From Oribacterium sp. P6A1 (lineage in GTDB: Bacteria > Bacillota > Clostridia > Lachnospirales > Lachnospiraceae): a stretch of DNA of 64,000 bases. The notes beneath the pieces were generated by a model. It made no database searches and had not been told where the DNA came from. It was given only the letters and a program-made list of their open reading frames with translations. The DNA lies in contig NZ_JNKO01000001.1 in NCBI RefSeq assembly GCF_000702885.1, positions 248,001-312,000 of the forward strand, written 5' to 3'. Made by a program: the position numbers and the translations under genes. Positions within the stretch are counted from its first letter, which is position 1, and every line of letters begins with the position of its first letter. This document shows, piece by piece, positions 53,307 through 62,874 of the stretch.

Positions 53307-53368
53307 TCTTCATTTTACGTATTTCTCAAAGATACCGATGCCCAAAATGATTTCGTTTTAAATTATGT

Positions 53369-53947
53369 TTAATCTATTTTTCCAAAATACTTTGTCACAT
53401 CAAATTCTACAGAGTACTCCCCTTCCCCTGCTCCTTCTTTAGATCCATAGGTTATAACGAGATTGTTTCCTGTGGAGAATTTCATGGATTCCGGCCAATA
53501 ATACCGGTTGTCTATGCTTTCCACCCTGCTTACGGTTTTCCCGTCTTTATCAATCACATAAAGATCAGGGCCATAATATCCACACATATAAAGTTTACCT
53601 GATGAGCTGAACACCCATAAAGCACTTGCTCCTCCGAAATCAGGATTCTCTTTTTTTACGGCCCCTGTCTCAGGATCAAGCATCATTACAGTTCCTCCAT
53701 GAAGGACATAGGCATAGCCGTTATTTATCCCGAGAAACTGGGATCTTGTCAATTCTGTCGCCGGTAATGGATCCAGATTTTTACTCCACATAATAGATCC
53801 ATTGGTCCTGTTTTTGCATGTCAAAGTACTGTATTCATAGCAGTCAACATATTTTATGTTCATGCTTATCTTTGGTTCAGCTGCAAAGATTGTTGTACAT
53901 AATCCCAAAATAAAGCCCACAATACCGATAACTATTTTCTTAAGCAT
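53369..53947 (-). CDS. Secreted protein with short beta-propeller-like repeats
   Basis: 192 aa with a signal peptide (MLKKIVIGIVGFILGLC, cleavage after FAA), so exported. The rest shows two or three PQQ/WD-like strands: GSIMWSKNLDP, VMMLDPETGAVKKENPDFGG and LYVIDKDGKTVSRVE. A complete propeller needs six to eight such blades, so this is either a fragment or a small derived protein. No cofactor residues are evident. It is not obviously linked to its neighbours; AGGGGGAAG precedes the ATG and a terminator follows. Confidence 0.65.
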   Translation of the reverse strand: MLKKIVIGIVGFILGLCTTIFAAEPKISMNIKYVDCYEYSTLTCKNRTNGSIMWSKNLDPLPATELTRSQFLGINNGYAYVLHGGTVMMLDPETGAVKKENPDFGGASALWVFSSSGKLYMCGYYGPDLYVIDKDGKTVSRVESIDNRYYWPESMKFSTGNNLVITYGSKEGAGEGEYSVEFDVTKYFGKID

Positions 53948-54078
53948 ATCTTCCCCCTCAAAAATAGTAAAGTTTGACTATTCCTTCCCAAACTTATTAT
54001 CGACGCCAGATCATTAATTATTAACTATTGTCGGTATCTAACCGCTTTGCACTCATATCTTAGTATAGAAAATCAAAT

Positions 54079-54129
54079 CAAAAAAACACAGAGGCCGCAC
54101 CAAGTTTTTCCTTGATAGACCTCTGTGTA
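54079..54129 (-). terminator. Terminator of the isocitrate dehydrogenase gene
   Basis: ACACAGAGG pairs with CCTCTGTGT and is followed on the minus strand by seven T's, about 140 nt past the stop. Confidence 0.8.
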
Positions 54130-54270
54130 CATTTTCCGGGAACAGCAGAATTTTGCACCCTGCCAACTCATTAATAAGCTTAATTTATTGCCTTACGCCC
54201 CTTCGTGCCTTTTGCCTGAATATCTTTTTATCCATCCTGCTTCCGGCACCCGGGATGCCATTCATATATC

Positions 54271-55314
54271 TTATGCAGCCATTGCGAGAAGCTTCTTAAC
54301 CTCATTAATCACAGCATCTGTGTACTCGGTTGTGGAAGCTTTTCCGCCGATATCCTTTGTTGTATGGATACCTTCGTCCATAACATTCTTGATAGCTGTA
54401 CGGATCATATCACCATACTCATTGAGTCCGATATGATCGAGCATCATACATGCTGACCAGAGGAATGCTGTAGGATTTGCTATATTCTTTCCTGCGATAT
54501 CAGGAGCTGAACCGTGCACTGCCTCGAACATGGCCATATCGGTTCCCACATTGGCAGAAGGCATAAGACCTACGCCTCCGATAAGCCCGGATGTAAGATC
54601 TGTGATGATGTCTCCGTAAAGATTCTCTGTTACCATAACGTCGAACTTTGAAGGATCAAGAACCAGATTCATGCAGCATGCATCTACGATCATGTCCTTT
54701 GCTTCGATATCCGGATAATCCTTTGCTACCTCATAGAATACATCCAGGAAAAGTCCGTCTGTAAGCTTCATGATATTGGCCTTGTGAATACATGTAACCT
54801 TCTTACGTCCGTTCTGTACTGCAAAATCGAAAGCTGAGCGGCAGATTCTCTCTGACTTGTCTCTTGTGATGATCTTGATGCTGTGCATCTCATTGTCTGA
54901 AATCTTCTCCTCAACTCCTGCATACAGGTCTTCGGTATTCTCACGGAATGTGACAATGTCTGTATTCGGGAATGGTGTCGGAACCGCTGAATTTGACTTC
55001 GCCGGACGGAAGTTTGCATAAAGATCATACTTCTTTCTCATTGTTACATTGAGAGAACGGAATCCCTTACCAACAGGTGTTGTGATAGGGCTCTTAAGAA
55101 GAACCTTTGTCTTTTCAAAAGATGTAAACGCATCATCAGGAATAAGCTTTCCGTTTCTGTTATACTCTGCTTCTCCCACATCAAATATCTCAAACTTAAC
55201 GGGAACATGTGCAGCCTGGAAAATGGCAAATACTGAATCTGAAATTTCAGGTCCGATTCCGTCGCCTCTGAAAAATGTTACTGTCTTTACTGCTTTGTCA
55301 TCTGCTGCTCTCAT
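54271..55314 (-). CDS. Isocitrate dehydrogenase, NAD-type (IDH/IPMDH family)
   Basis: 347 aa, the short form of the beta-decarboxylating dehydrogenases. [12 protein letters not shown] starts the fold. [14 protein letters not shown] (about residue 120) and the [16 protein letters not shown] arginine/serine substrate site favour isocitrate over isopropylmalate. [30 protein letters not shown] carries the metal aspartates, and [14 protein letters not shown] contacts NAD. It follows hydratase 2 (citrate to isocitrate) with about 285 nt between, and yields 2-oxoglutarate for glutamate synthesis. It has its own promoter. Homoisocitrate or tartrate dehydrogenase activity is possible but less likely here. 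Confidence 0.87.
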   Translation of the reverse strand: MRAADDKAVKTVTFFRGDGIGPEISDSVFAIFQAAHVPVKFEIFDVGEAEYNRNGKLIPDDAFTSFEKTKVLLKSPITTPVGKGFRSLNVTMRKKYDLYANFRPAKSNSAVPTPFPNTDIVTFRENTEDLYAGVEEKISDNEMHSIKIITRDKSERICRSAFDFAVQNGRKKVTCIHKANIMKLTDGLFLDVFYEVAKDYPDIEAKDMIVDACCMNLVLDPSKFDVMVTENLYGDIITDLTSGLIGGVGLMPSANVGTDMAMFEAVHGSAPDIAGKNIANPTAFLWSACMMLDHIGLNEYGDMIRTAIKNVMDEGIHTTKDIGGKASTTEYTDAVINEVKKLLAMAA

Positions 55315-55430
55315 GGCTTACCTCCCGCTTCTTTGCTCTTTGTTTGTTCGTTTGTGTTAGATGTCAGTCAATATTTATGTTTGTTATCGGTTATCATCAA
55401 TATCAGCTAACTTAGTATCACGTTATTTTG

Positions 55431-55505
55431 GACTTGTTTCGTGTGTCCTTATCTCTTATGGTTCATATCATAAACCAGTAATAAAGACTTGTCAACCGTG
55501 TCCTT
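55431..55505 (-). promoter_or_regulatory. Isocitrate dehydrogenase promoter bracketed by 20-bp direct repeats
   Basis: On the minus strand TTGACA (55490-55495), a 17-bp spacer and TATGAT (55467-55472) make a near-consensus promoter. Two copies of AAGGACAC-N5-ACAAGTC occur at 55486-55505 (over the -35) and 55431-55450 (just past the start site), in the same orientation and 55 bp apart. They look like repressor sites. Confidence 0.7.
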
Positions 55506-55535
55506 ATTATTTTTCCGAATATCTCCTATAACGCA

Positions 55536-55567
55536 TAAAAAACGCGCTCCAAACAGAACGCGTTTTT
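55536..55567. terminator. Terminator of hydratase gene 2
   Basis: ACGCG pairs with CGCGT around a 12-nt loop, with T-runs on both strands. Confidence 0.7.
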
Positions 55568-55599
55568 CTTTCAAGTTTACGTTTAAAGACATATGAGAC

Positions 55600-57888
55600 T
55601 TATTTTTTGTAGTAATTGATGAGACTGCCGGAAATTATGATATCTCTTTCTTCCACCGTTAACTTATCAAGAGTAGCCTTAATGCTGCCTGTCCTGTGCT
55701 TTTCTATATCCGAAGCGCTGAGTCCTTTAAGCTCTTCTTCACTGTTCACTTCGAAATCACCGTCAAGAATCATGATTTCAGGCTCGCTTTCTCCGTTTTT
55801 CAGTATGCTTTTTATATCCTTGATATAAAGGTAAGATCCAACGGATATGTTCAGAGCCTCCTCTGTCCGGAGAGGAAGCAGTCCCCAGTTAATAAGATTG
55901 CTCCTGTAACGTTTTGTTGAGTACTCATTTGCAAGATTTGCAAATCCACCCAGAACCTTCTGACAGGATGCTGCCTGCTCACGGCTTGAACCGTCACCAA
56001 TCTGATCAGAGATCATGACAGACCCGAAGGTAACAGCATTGGCAGTTTCCTGAAGATTAGGTCTGGTACTTATGTCTCTTATTGCTTTTGCCAGAGGTAC
56101 ATACTGCGGATCTCTGGATACCATGGTATAGCCTGAGATCTTTTCAGGATTTGAACGATATGAGCTTATCTCTCCCGAGGGTATAAGCTCGTCTGTTGTA
56201 ACAGAGCCCTTATATGATCCTGCGACCTTCAGAAGAAGATCATCCTTCAGTCCCGTCATTTCAGGCCAGTCAGCGATATTAGGACCCTTGACTATTTCTG
56301 CATCGGGATCTGCATGTCCAAAATTGTCAAACACCTGATTTTCATAAATCTTTTTGTTGAAAATGTGCCTTATATCACGATATTCAACATCCTGAAGCTC
56401 TGTGGCAGCGGTAAGCCTTCCGCCGTTCCTTACGGTTGCAGCTATTGATCTTGCATCCATAAGGCACACCGCAGCCATCTGTCCCTGTGTAGGTTTACTA
56501 CCTTCACGGTTTGGATAGTTTCTTGTCACATGACGTATGGAAAGCTGGTCGTTGGCCGGAGCATCGGTTACTCCGAAGCATGGCCCGCATATACATGGAC
56601 GCATGGTAACACCTGCCTGTGCAAGTTCGGAACCTATTCCTCTGGTCATTAAATCTTCCATTATAGGAAGTGATGCCGGGTTCACATGAAGATTAAGCTC
56701 CTGTCCTTTAATTCCGTAAATCCCATTTCCGGTGCCTGATTTAAGAATGTCAGAAACAGCTACGATGTTCTCGAAAAGTCCTCCGGCACATCCGGATACC
56801 AGGGCCTGATCAGGATAGAATGCCCCATCTTTTATATGCTGCCTGAGGCTGAAAGGTTTTCCTTTATCTCCCTTTATTGCATTACCTGCATCCTCAACTT
56901 CTCTCAGAATCCTGTCCATATCAGATTTGAATTCTCTGATGCTCATGGCATGGGAGGGATGGAATGGAAGCGCGATCATAGGTTCTGCTGAATCCATATC
57001 TATTTCTATAAATTTATCATAGTAGGCGCCAGCCTCCGGTTCCAGTCTCTTATATGCCTCTGCTCTTCCGTGCTCCGCAAGGTACTCTTCCGTCAGCTCA
57101 TCCGTACACCATATAGAACTCAGGGCTGCGGATTCCGTAGTCATGACGTCTATGCCCATACGGAATTCCATGGAAAGATTTCTGATTCCCGGACCCATAA
57201 ACTCCAGAACATTGTTCTTGCAGAAACCATTGGAAAAAGTCTTTCCTATAAGTGAAAGCGCCACATCCATCGGACCTACTCCCGGCTTTGGACTTCCTGT
57301 GAGTCTTACACCGATTACCTTTGGATACGGAATGTCATAGGTATGTCCAACGAGCTGCTTTACCAGTTCTCCTCCGCCTTCTCCTATACCCATAGTGCCC
57401 AGCGCACCGTAACGGGTATGAGAATCTGAGCCAAGGATCATCTTCTCTCCGCCTGCCATCATTTCACGCATATACTGATGAAGCACTCCTCTGTATGGAG
57501 GCAGGAAGATACCACCGTATTTCCTGACATTGGAAAGACCAAATGCATGATCGTCCTCAAGAATGGTTCCGCCTACGGCGCAAAGTGTATTGTGGCAGTT
57601 TGAAAGCACATAAGGTATATTAAATTCCTTAAGTCCCGCAGCTCTCGCTGTCTGAAGGATATTTACATAATTGTTATCGGGAGAGACCATACAGTCAAAC
57701 CCGAGTTTCAGATTCTTCATGTCTCCGCTATGATTATGCCCGGACAATATCCTGTAGGCCATGGTTTTTTTACGGCCTTCTTCGACTTCCGAAGCATCTT
57801 CCGGAGCTCCCATCGGTCTTTCAGATAAGCCTGGAATCATCTCATACTTTTCATCAATAAAAACACCGTGATCAGTCAGTCTAACCAT
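55600..57888 (-). CDS. YbhJ-type aconitase-family hydratase (copy 2)
   Basis: A 762 aa paralogue of the hydratase at 46.7-49.0 kb, with the same layout. Cluster cysteines are in LVSGCAGGLFEN and CICGPCFGVTDAP, and [30 protein letters not shown] and [12 protein letters not shown] are retained. Compared with copy 1 the C-terminus differs and the cluster region reads GVTDAPANDQ instead of GAGDTPANN. It lies between isocitrate dehydrogenase and a LysR gene, all on the minus strand, so it probably serves as the biosynthetic aconitase. AAAGGAG precedes the ATG; a terminator-like hairpin lies just upstream of that site. Confidence 0.85.
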   Translation of the reverse strand: MVRLTDHGVFIDEKYEMIPGLSERPMGAPEDASEVEEGRKKTMAYRILSGHNHSGDMKNLKLGFDCMVSPDNNYVNILQTARAAGLKEFNIPYVLSNCHNTLCAVGGTILEDDHAFGLSNVRKYGGIFLPPYRGVLHQYMREMMAGGEKMILGSDSHTRYGALGTMGIGEGGGELVKQLVGHTYDIPYPKVIGVRLTGSPKPGVGPMDVALSLIGKTFSNGFCKNNVLEFMGPGIRNLSMEFRMGIDVMTTESAALSSIWCTDELTEEYLAEHGRAEAYKRLEPEAGAYYDKFIEIDMDSAEPMIALPFHPSHAMSIREFKSDMDRILREVEDAGNAIKGDKGKPFSLRQHIKDGAFYPDQALVSGCAGGLFENIVAVSDILKSGTGNGIYGIKGQELNLHVNPASLPIMEDLMTRGIGSELAQAGVTMRPCICGPCFGVTDAPANDQLSIRHVTRNYPNREGSKPTQGQMAAVCLMDARSIAATVRNGGRLTAATELQDVEYRDIRHIFNKKIYENQVFDNFGHADPDAEIVKGPNIADWPEMTGLKDDLLLKVAGSYKGSVTTDELIPSGEISSYRSNPEKISGYTMVSRDPQYVPLAKAIRDISTRPNLQETANAVTFGSVMISDQIGDGSSREQAASCQKVLGGFANLANEYSTKRYRSNLINWGLLPLRTEEALNISVGSYLYIKDIKSILKNGESEPEIMILDGDFEVNSEEELKGLSASDIEKHRTGSIKATLDKLTVEERDIIISGSLINYYKK

Positions 57889-57902
57889 GTTTTCTCCTTT
57901 AC

Positions 57903-57981
57903 AAAAATCCCTACAATCATAATTTGATTATAGGGATTTCGTAGTCATAAGTACAATATATTGAAATGTATGTTTATTATA
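57903..57981 (-). promoter_or_regulatory. Hydratase 2 leader: -10 box and terminator-like hairpin
   Basis: On the minus strand TATAAT (57976-57981) lacks a good -35. A stem AAATCCCTA.AATCA/TGATT.TAGGGATTT with a five-base loop (57906-57938) runs into TTTTTG, only a few nt before the AAAGGAG site. It could terminate lysR read-through or attenuate the hydratase. Confidence 0.6.
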
Positions 57982-58045
57982 GTTGATTTCTATTAAATAG
58001 CGGGTTTTCTATTGGATCAGACTCATACCTATCATTCCGGAACTC

Positions 58046-58996
58046 TCAGGACATCATCTCCGGCTTTATTCCCTGATATCTGGCAAACACCTCTCTCATG
58101 GTTCTTATGAGAGCCCTCTCCGCTTCATCCAGGTATACGTTTTCCTTATAGACGATGTTCACATCCCAGCTGTCGCTTTCCTCACTGTAATTGAAAACCT
58201 CAAAGCCTGCATTTTTCAGCGGTTCTATGGCCCTTTCCGGGACTATGGTGATTCCGAGGCCTGAGCTTGCGAGCTGTGTAGCCGAAATGCAGCTCGATAC
58301 CTCCATTATTTCCTTCGGAACAAAATCGAATCTTCTGAAAACATCATCCACCTTACGGCGTATATACTGACCTTTCTTCATAATGATGAAGGGAAAAACA
58401 TTGAGCTTACTTAAATCCACTTCAGGAATAGTTTCCTCGGTTCCGGGATTGATGATCATATCATCAGTTATCATGCCCTTTCCGGCAACAAGATACAGCT
58501 TTTCGGTATAGATATACTCGACATTCACTCCCGCAGGCAAATGTTCTTTCCCTCCCGGAAGTACACAGAATGCGATCTTATCATTCATCAGATTATTTAT
58601 TATTTCCTCTGATCTGGACTCCTGAAGATATATCTTGATGTTCGGATATATCTCCCTGAAGGCTCCTATGACTTTTGGAAGCATATATCCTGCACGCTCA
58701 GTCGGGATGCCTATGTTAATGCGCCCTTTCTTTCCGTGTCCGATATCCGAAAGCTCACGCCTCAGATTGTCCTTCAGCACCAGTATCTGTCTGGCTGTCT
58801 TGACATATCGTTCACCGGCATAGGTAAGAGTTATGGGATTAGTCTTTCTGTCAAAGAGCTTAACCCCGAGATCCTCTTCCACCTTTGAAATAATATAACT
58901 TAATGAAGGCTGTGAAATATACAGCTGTTTTGCTGCTTCAGTGACTGAGTGGTTATCGGCAACAGCAGTTATGTAAGTCAATTCTCTAAAATCCAT
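58046..58996 (-). CDS. LysR-family regulator upstream of hydratase 2
   Basis: 316 aa. HTH domain MDFRELTYITAVADNHSVTEAAKQLYISQPSLSYIIS, then a LysR substrate-binding domain (about residues 90-300). It is a paralogue of the LysR protein at 52.3 kb. Unusually for the family, it is co-directional with and directly upstream of its probable target (157-nt gap with a hairpin). AAAGGGATT precedes the ATG. Confidence 0.93.
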   Translation of the reverse strand: MDFRELTYITAVADNHSVTEAAKQLYISQPSLSYIISKVEEDLGVKLFDRKTNPITLTYAGERYVKTARQILVLKDNLRRELSDIGHGKKGRINIGIPTERAGYMLPKVIGAFREIYPNIKIYLQESRSEEIINNLMNDKIAFCVLPGGKEHLPAGVNVEYIYTEKLYLVAGKGMITDDMIINPGTEETIPEVDLSKLNVFPFIIMKKGQYIRRKVDDVFRRFDFVPKEIMEVSSCISATQLASSGLGITIVPERAIEPLKNAGFEVFNYSEESDSWDVNIVYKENVYLDEAERALIRTMREVFARYQGIKPEMMS

Positions 58997-59026
58997 AGAT
59001 CCAATCCCTTTTAATGATAATGTCTG

Positions 59027-60535
59027 TCACTCTTCATTATAAACGATTTCTTTCACTTCTTCGCCTACAAATTCTATAACAGACGGATCCATTATGACAT
59101 GATCACCTTCCTTTATACCATCTACTTCCGTCATCTGATCATCTCTGAGACCTGTAGTTACATATACCTTGGTAACAACGCCTTCTTTAATCATATAAAT
59201 ATACGAGCCCTCATCATCATCGAAGATGCATTCATTAGGCACTCCCAGAGTATCTGCTCTTTCATCCAGCTTCAAAGTAACATCCGCATCCAGTCCGACT
59301 ATCAGTTCATCCTTTGTATTCAGCCTTATCTCTACTACGGCCTTGGCTTTACCGCTTGAATCATTTTCCGCTGACTGATTAATTCTTTCTACTTCGCCTT
59401 CATATAACTTGTCACCGATTCTTACATCTGCTTTCTGACCGATATTCACTGATGTTATATCAAACTTTGAAACCTTCATCTTTATAAGGTATTCATCATC
59501 AGATTCTATCTCCATTATAGCTGCGCCCTTTTCAACTGCAGCACCTTTATCTACAAAGCAGGCAGTTATGATACCGTCTGCTGTGGCTGAAGTTCCTTTT
59601 TGTGCGGCAGCATAATTCTTTTCAGCATTCTCAAGATTCCTGTCATCCAAAGCAACCTGCTGTTCTCTGCTCTCTATATATCCGTTAGTCAAAAGCATGG
59701 TCTGGGCAAATTCCTTTTGTGCCCTTGCTTCCGTCCACATTCTCATGACTGTTTCCATGTTTGATTGTATCTCCAGATACTTCTCATGTGTGGCGGCATC
59801 CATACCTTCCTCCGGGAGAGTGGTCTTATCGACCTCAATATCAGTAAGCTTTCTGTTCAACTCTGATATGCTCTCCAGGTAATCAATTGCCTTATCCGTT
59901 TTTTTGTCCACTTTTTCTTTGCTGGCTTCCTCTTCATCACCTGTGAGCAATTCAATTTTCTTTAGTTCAACCTCTGTCTGCGCAACACTATTCTGCTTTT
60001 GGCTGATTTGCTGCTGGAGCTTTAGGATATCCGAGTCATACTGCTTTTTCACATCAGCTATAAAACGATCATCCGCATAGCTTTCATTGGTCATGGTTCT
60101 CAGCTTCTCTTCCAGCTGTGTATATGTCATGGCACAGTTATTTATCTGTGCTGTGGCATCATTCATCATCCTTTCATACCTGGCCTTTTGATCCTTATCG
60201 GCACTTAGTATCTTCTTACTGTATTCGGCATCGGTTCTGGCCAGATCCACCAAAAGCTGTTGATTGTCCATGACATAATTCACCAGTTTGTCTCCCGACT
60301 TCACCCTGTCACCTATCTGAACCGTTTTTGAATCCACTATACCGGACACATCAGAATATACAGTTATCTTTTTCCCTCCGGAGATTCTTCCGGTACCGTT
60401 GATTTCGGGGCTTATGGTGCTTTTCTCTGCCACGACAACTATCATTTCTTCAGGCTGAAGAAAATACCAGACAGCTGCACCCACACAAGCTATACATAAA
60501 AGAGCTATTATTCCACGTTTAACATTTTTAATCAT
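59027..60535 (-). CDS. HlyD/MacA-type membrane-fusion adaptor of an ABC exporter
   Basis: 502 aa. A membrane anchor lies at residues 7-27, followed by a biotinyl-lipoyl-like half (GKKITVYSDVSGIVDSK). A long coiled coil (about 90-340, rich in Glu/Lys/Gln) comes next, then the second lipoyl half (TADGIITACFVDKGAAVEKG), a beta-barrel domain and a membrane-proximal domain. It joins the FtsX-like permease gene by a TAATG overlap. In Gram-positives such adaptors assist export of peptides or lipophilic compounds. Cargo unknown. Confidence 0.87.
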   Translation of the reverse strand: MIKNVKRGIIALLCIACVGAAVWYFLQPEEMIVVVAEKSTISPEINGTGRISGGKKITVYSDVSGIVDSKTVQIGDRVKSGDKLVNYVMDNQQLLVDLARTDAEYSKKILSADKDQKARYERMMNDATAQINNCAMTYTQLEEKLRTMTNESYADDRFIADVKKQYDSDILKLQQQISQKQNSVAQTEVELKKIELLTGDEEEASKEKVDKKTDKAIDYLESISELNRKLTDIEVDKTTLPEEGMDAATHEKYLEIQSNMETVMRMWTEARAQKEFAQTMLLTNGYIESREQQVALDDRNLENAEKNYAAAQKGTSATADGIITACFVDKGAAVEKGAAIMEIESDDEYLIKMKVSKFDITSVNIGQKADVRIGDKLYEGEVERINQSAENDSSGKAKAVVEIRLNTKDELIVGLDADVTLKLDERADTLGVPNECIFDDDEGSYIYMIKEGVVTKVYVTTGLRDDQMTEVDGIKEGDHVIMDPSVIEFVGEEVKEIVYNEE

Positions 60536-62868
60536 TACTCTACTCCCTTTAATGCATCAACCATATTTATAGTTTTTACCCGTGATGAGATTACGGCATT
60601 GACTGTGACTGAAAGAACAAATGAAACTAATATCGAAAGCAGATACGGCATCAGACTGATTTTATAAATAAAATCAGATGAATAATCTATATTGTCCATA
60701 GTAAAAACCAGTATCGTCTTTCCCAGTATGAGCCCCAGGACAGTGCCTATACCATCGATGATTATACTTTGCTGATTCAGAATCCAACGGATATTCCCGG
60801 TTGAAAAGCCAAGTACCTTGAGTGTGGCCACCTCCCTGACCTTTTCCACAAATGACAAAATACCGAGATTATACATAACGACTATTCCGAGCATCACTGC
60901 AATAGTCATTACATAATAAACCTCCTGGTCCGTTGCGGCTCTTTTCAGATTCATCGCTCTTATGTACTCGTTCTTCGAAAAAACGCTCAGTATTTCTTCT
61001 CTTTCCGTAACATATCGTTTAGGCACAGTCATGTTGGTAAACAGAAGATTTGGCTTAAATTCTCCATTAATGCTTTCAAAGTACTCTCGTTTCATGGCTA
61101 TGCCCTGTTCATCGGGTGCCTTAAAAACATCACAGATCCTGACCTTGAATTTATCCCTGACACCGGGAATCCGGAAGCTTACCTCGTCTCCGATATTCAG
61201 CCCCATCTCATTCATAACCTTTGAGCTTACAGCAGCTCCCCTTTCCGGCAGGTTCATGAAGTTCCCATCGCCATCCTGAAACATATACAGGTTTCCCTTA
61301 TCCATCACAGTTACATAATACAGACCTATTTCGTCGCCTTTTGTCACATCGGTCTGCACCTTTTCGACCATCTGTCCCCTGAATCTCCTGGAGTAGTCGT
61401 AAACGGTGTTGTAATCGGTCCCGGCTGTAAACCCGACCTCGAAATTAGCAGGTGTGAGTCTCAGATATTTCCAGTTCTCAACTCCCTTGTTGAGTTCATC
61501 CATACCAAAAGCCGTAAGCATCAGAGCTGTACATAGCATAACTCCGACTATACCTGCCAGGGTCCTCACCCTATTCCTGTTAATGTCTCTGATATTCCAT
61601 CTGCTGGCAAAGCTCAGCTTGTTCCAGATTGGTGTTTTTTCTATAAATCCCGCACCTGACATGGCAGGGGGCTCAGGTCTTAATATCTCTGAGGCTCTCA
61701 AAGACAGGATACCTCTGCAGGATAAGTAATTGGTCATGGCCGACATCGCTGCGACAATAGATATGACTATCACTACTCTTGATGATAGTTCCATCCTGCC
61801 GAAGGGATGACTGTAATACAGTTTAAGAACATCAAAGATATATATACCCAAACTGTACCATCCTGCCACAGCACCTGTTATGCATCCCATAAGACATACC
61901 ACAACCGAGTATGTTATATAGTGTATAAAAACGGTCTCCTGGGCGAATCCCAGCGCCTTAAATGTTCCTATTATGGTTCGCTGCTTCAGGACAAGTCTTG
62001 TCATGGTAGACACGATACCGAGAAGTGCGATGGAGATGAAAAGGCAGGGAAAAACTATTTCCAGAGTCTCATCCGCATCAAGATCACTGTGTATCGAATC
62101 ATATCCTCCATCATCCTTTTTTGATACGCAGGTAATATTCCTATCTTTAAAAAGCTCCTGTATCTCTGACTTGGCTTTTTCTATCTCCCTTTTATCAGCA
62201 TCGGTAAGCTCAAATTGATTAGTGACATTTTTCAGATCTATGTACATGCTGTCGAACTGAAAGTCCTGTCCCGGATAATCTCCTGAATCCAGAAATGCAT
62301 ACCCGTATGCTCCTATATCAGGCTCCGTATATGTATCATCTATCTTAAAGTATGTGTGATCGGGATTCTCCATTATCCCCATGACTATCTCATCAAATGC
62401 TGTACTATCACATATAAGCGAGAGATTATCTCCTACATCTATACCCTGCTTCTCGGCGAAATACCTGTCTATCCATATACCGTGCAAATCCCTTTCATAC
62501 TGGACTCCCTTGTGGAGCAGCATCTTTGAAATCGCATTATCTTCGATAAAATTGAATTCCAGCTTTTTTTCTACGCCATTCAGATTTATCTTTCCGTTAA
62601 CTGTATGCCGGAGCTCTGCTTTTTTTACCGCCGGAAGATTCTGCACCAGTGACAGATCCTCTCTGGAAAAGCTCTCACCCTCAACATACACATCCATAAA
62701 ATTTGTTATAAAAAAGTACTCATCTACAGATTTTCCCAGTCCGGAAACAACAGAGTCAAAGGCTTCCATTATGAACATGGCAAAAAAGCACATCAAAAAA
62801 ATAGCAAGGAACTGTACTGCATTTTCCTTCAAATCCCTGATAAGCTTGATTCCAAGATTTTTACTCAT
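60535..62868 (-). CDS. FtsX-like ABC exporter permease
   Basis: 777 aa with an N-terminal helix (about residues 17-38), a large extracytoplasmic domain, and a first FtsX module of three helices (about 265-395). A second extracytoplasmic domain follows (about 440-650, containing KNLYMFQDGDGNFMNLPERG), then a second FtsX module of three helices (about 655-770). This double-module form is typical of Firmicute MacB-like exporters. It lies 6 nt after the ATPase gene and overlaps the adaptor gene by 1 nt, so the three form one complex. Confidence 0.88.
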   Translation of the reverse strand: MSKNLGIKLIRDLKENAVQFLAIFLMCFFAMFIMEAFDSVVSGLGKSVDEYFFITNFMDVYVEGESFSREDLSLVQNLPAVKKAELRHTVNGKINLNGVEKKLEFNFIEDNAISKMLLHKGVQYERDLHGIWIDRYFAEKQGIDVGDNLSLICDSTAFDEIVMGIMENPDHTYFKIDDTYTEPDIGAYGYAFLDSGDYPGQDFQFDSMYIDLKNVTNQFELTDADKREIEKAKSEIQELFKDRNITCVSKKDDGGYDSIHSDLDADETLEIVFPCLFISIALLGIVSTMTRLVLKQRTIIGTFKALGFAQETVFIHYITYSVVVCLMGCITGAVAGWYSLGIYIFDVLKLYYSHPFGRMELSSRVVIVISIVAAMSAMTNYLSCRGILSLRASEILRPEPPAMSGAGFIEKTPIWNKLSFASRWNIRDINRNRVRTLAGIVGVMLCTALMLTAFGMDELNKGVENWKYLRLTPANFEVGFTAGTDYNTVYDYSRRFRGQMVEKVQTDVTKGDEIGLYYVTVMDKGNLYMFQDGDGNFMNLPERGAAVSSKVMNEMGLNIGDEVSFRIPGVRDKFKVRICDVFKAPDEQGIAMKREYFESINGEFKPNLLFTNMTVPKRYVTEREEILSVFSKNEYIRAMNLKRAATDQEVYYVMTIAVMLGIVVMYNLGILSFVEKVREVATLKVLGFSTGNIRWILNQQSIIIDGIGTVLGLILGKTILVFTMDNIDYSSDFIYKISLMPYLLSILVSFVLSVTVNAVISSRVKTINMVDALKGVE

Positions 62869-62874
62869 AGCATC

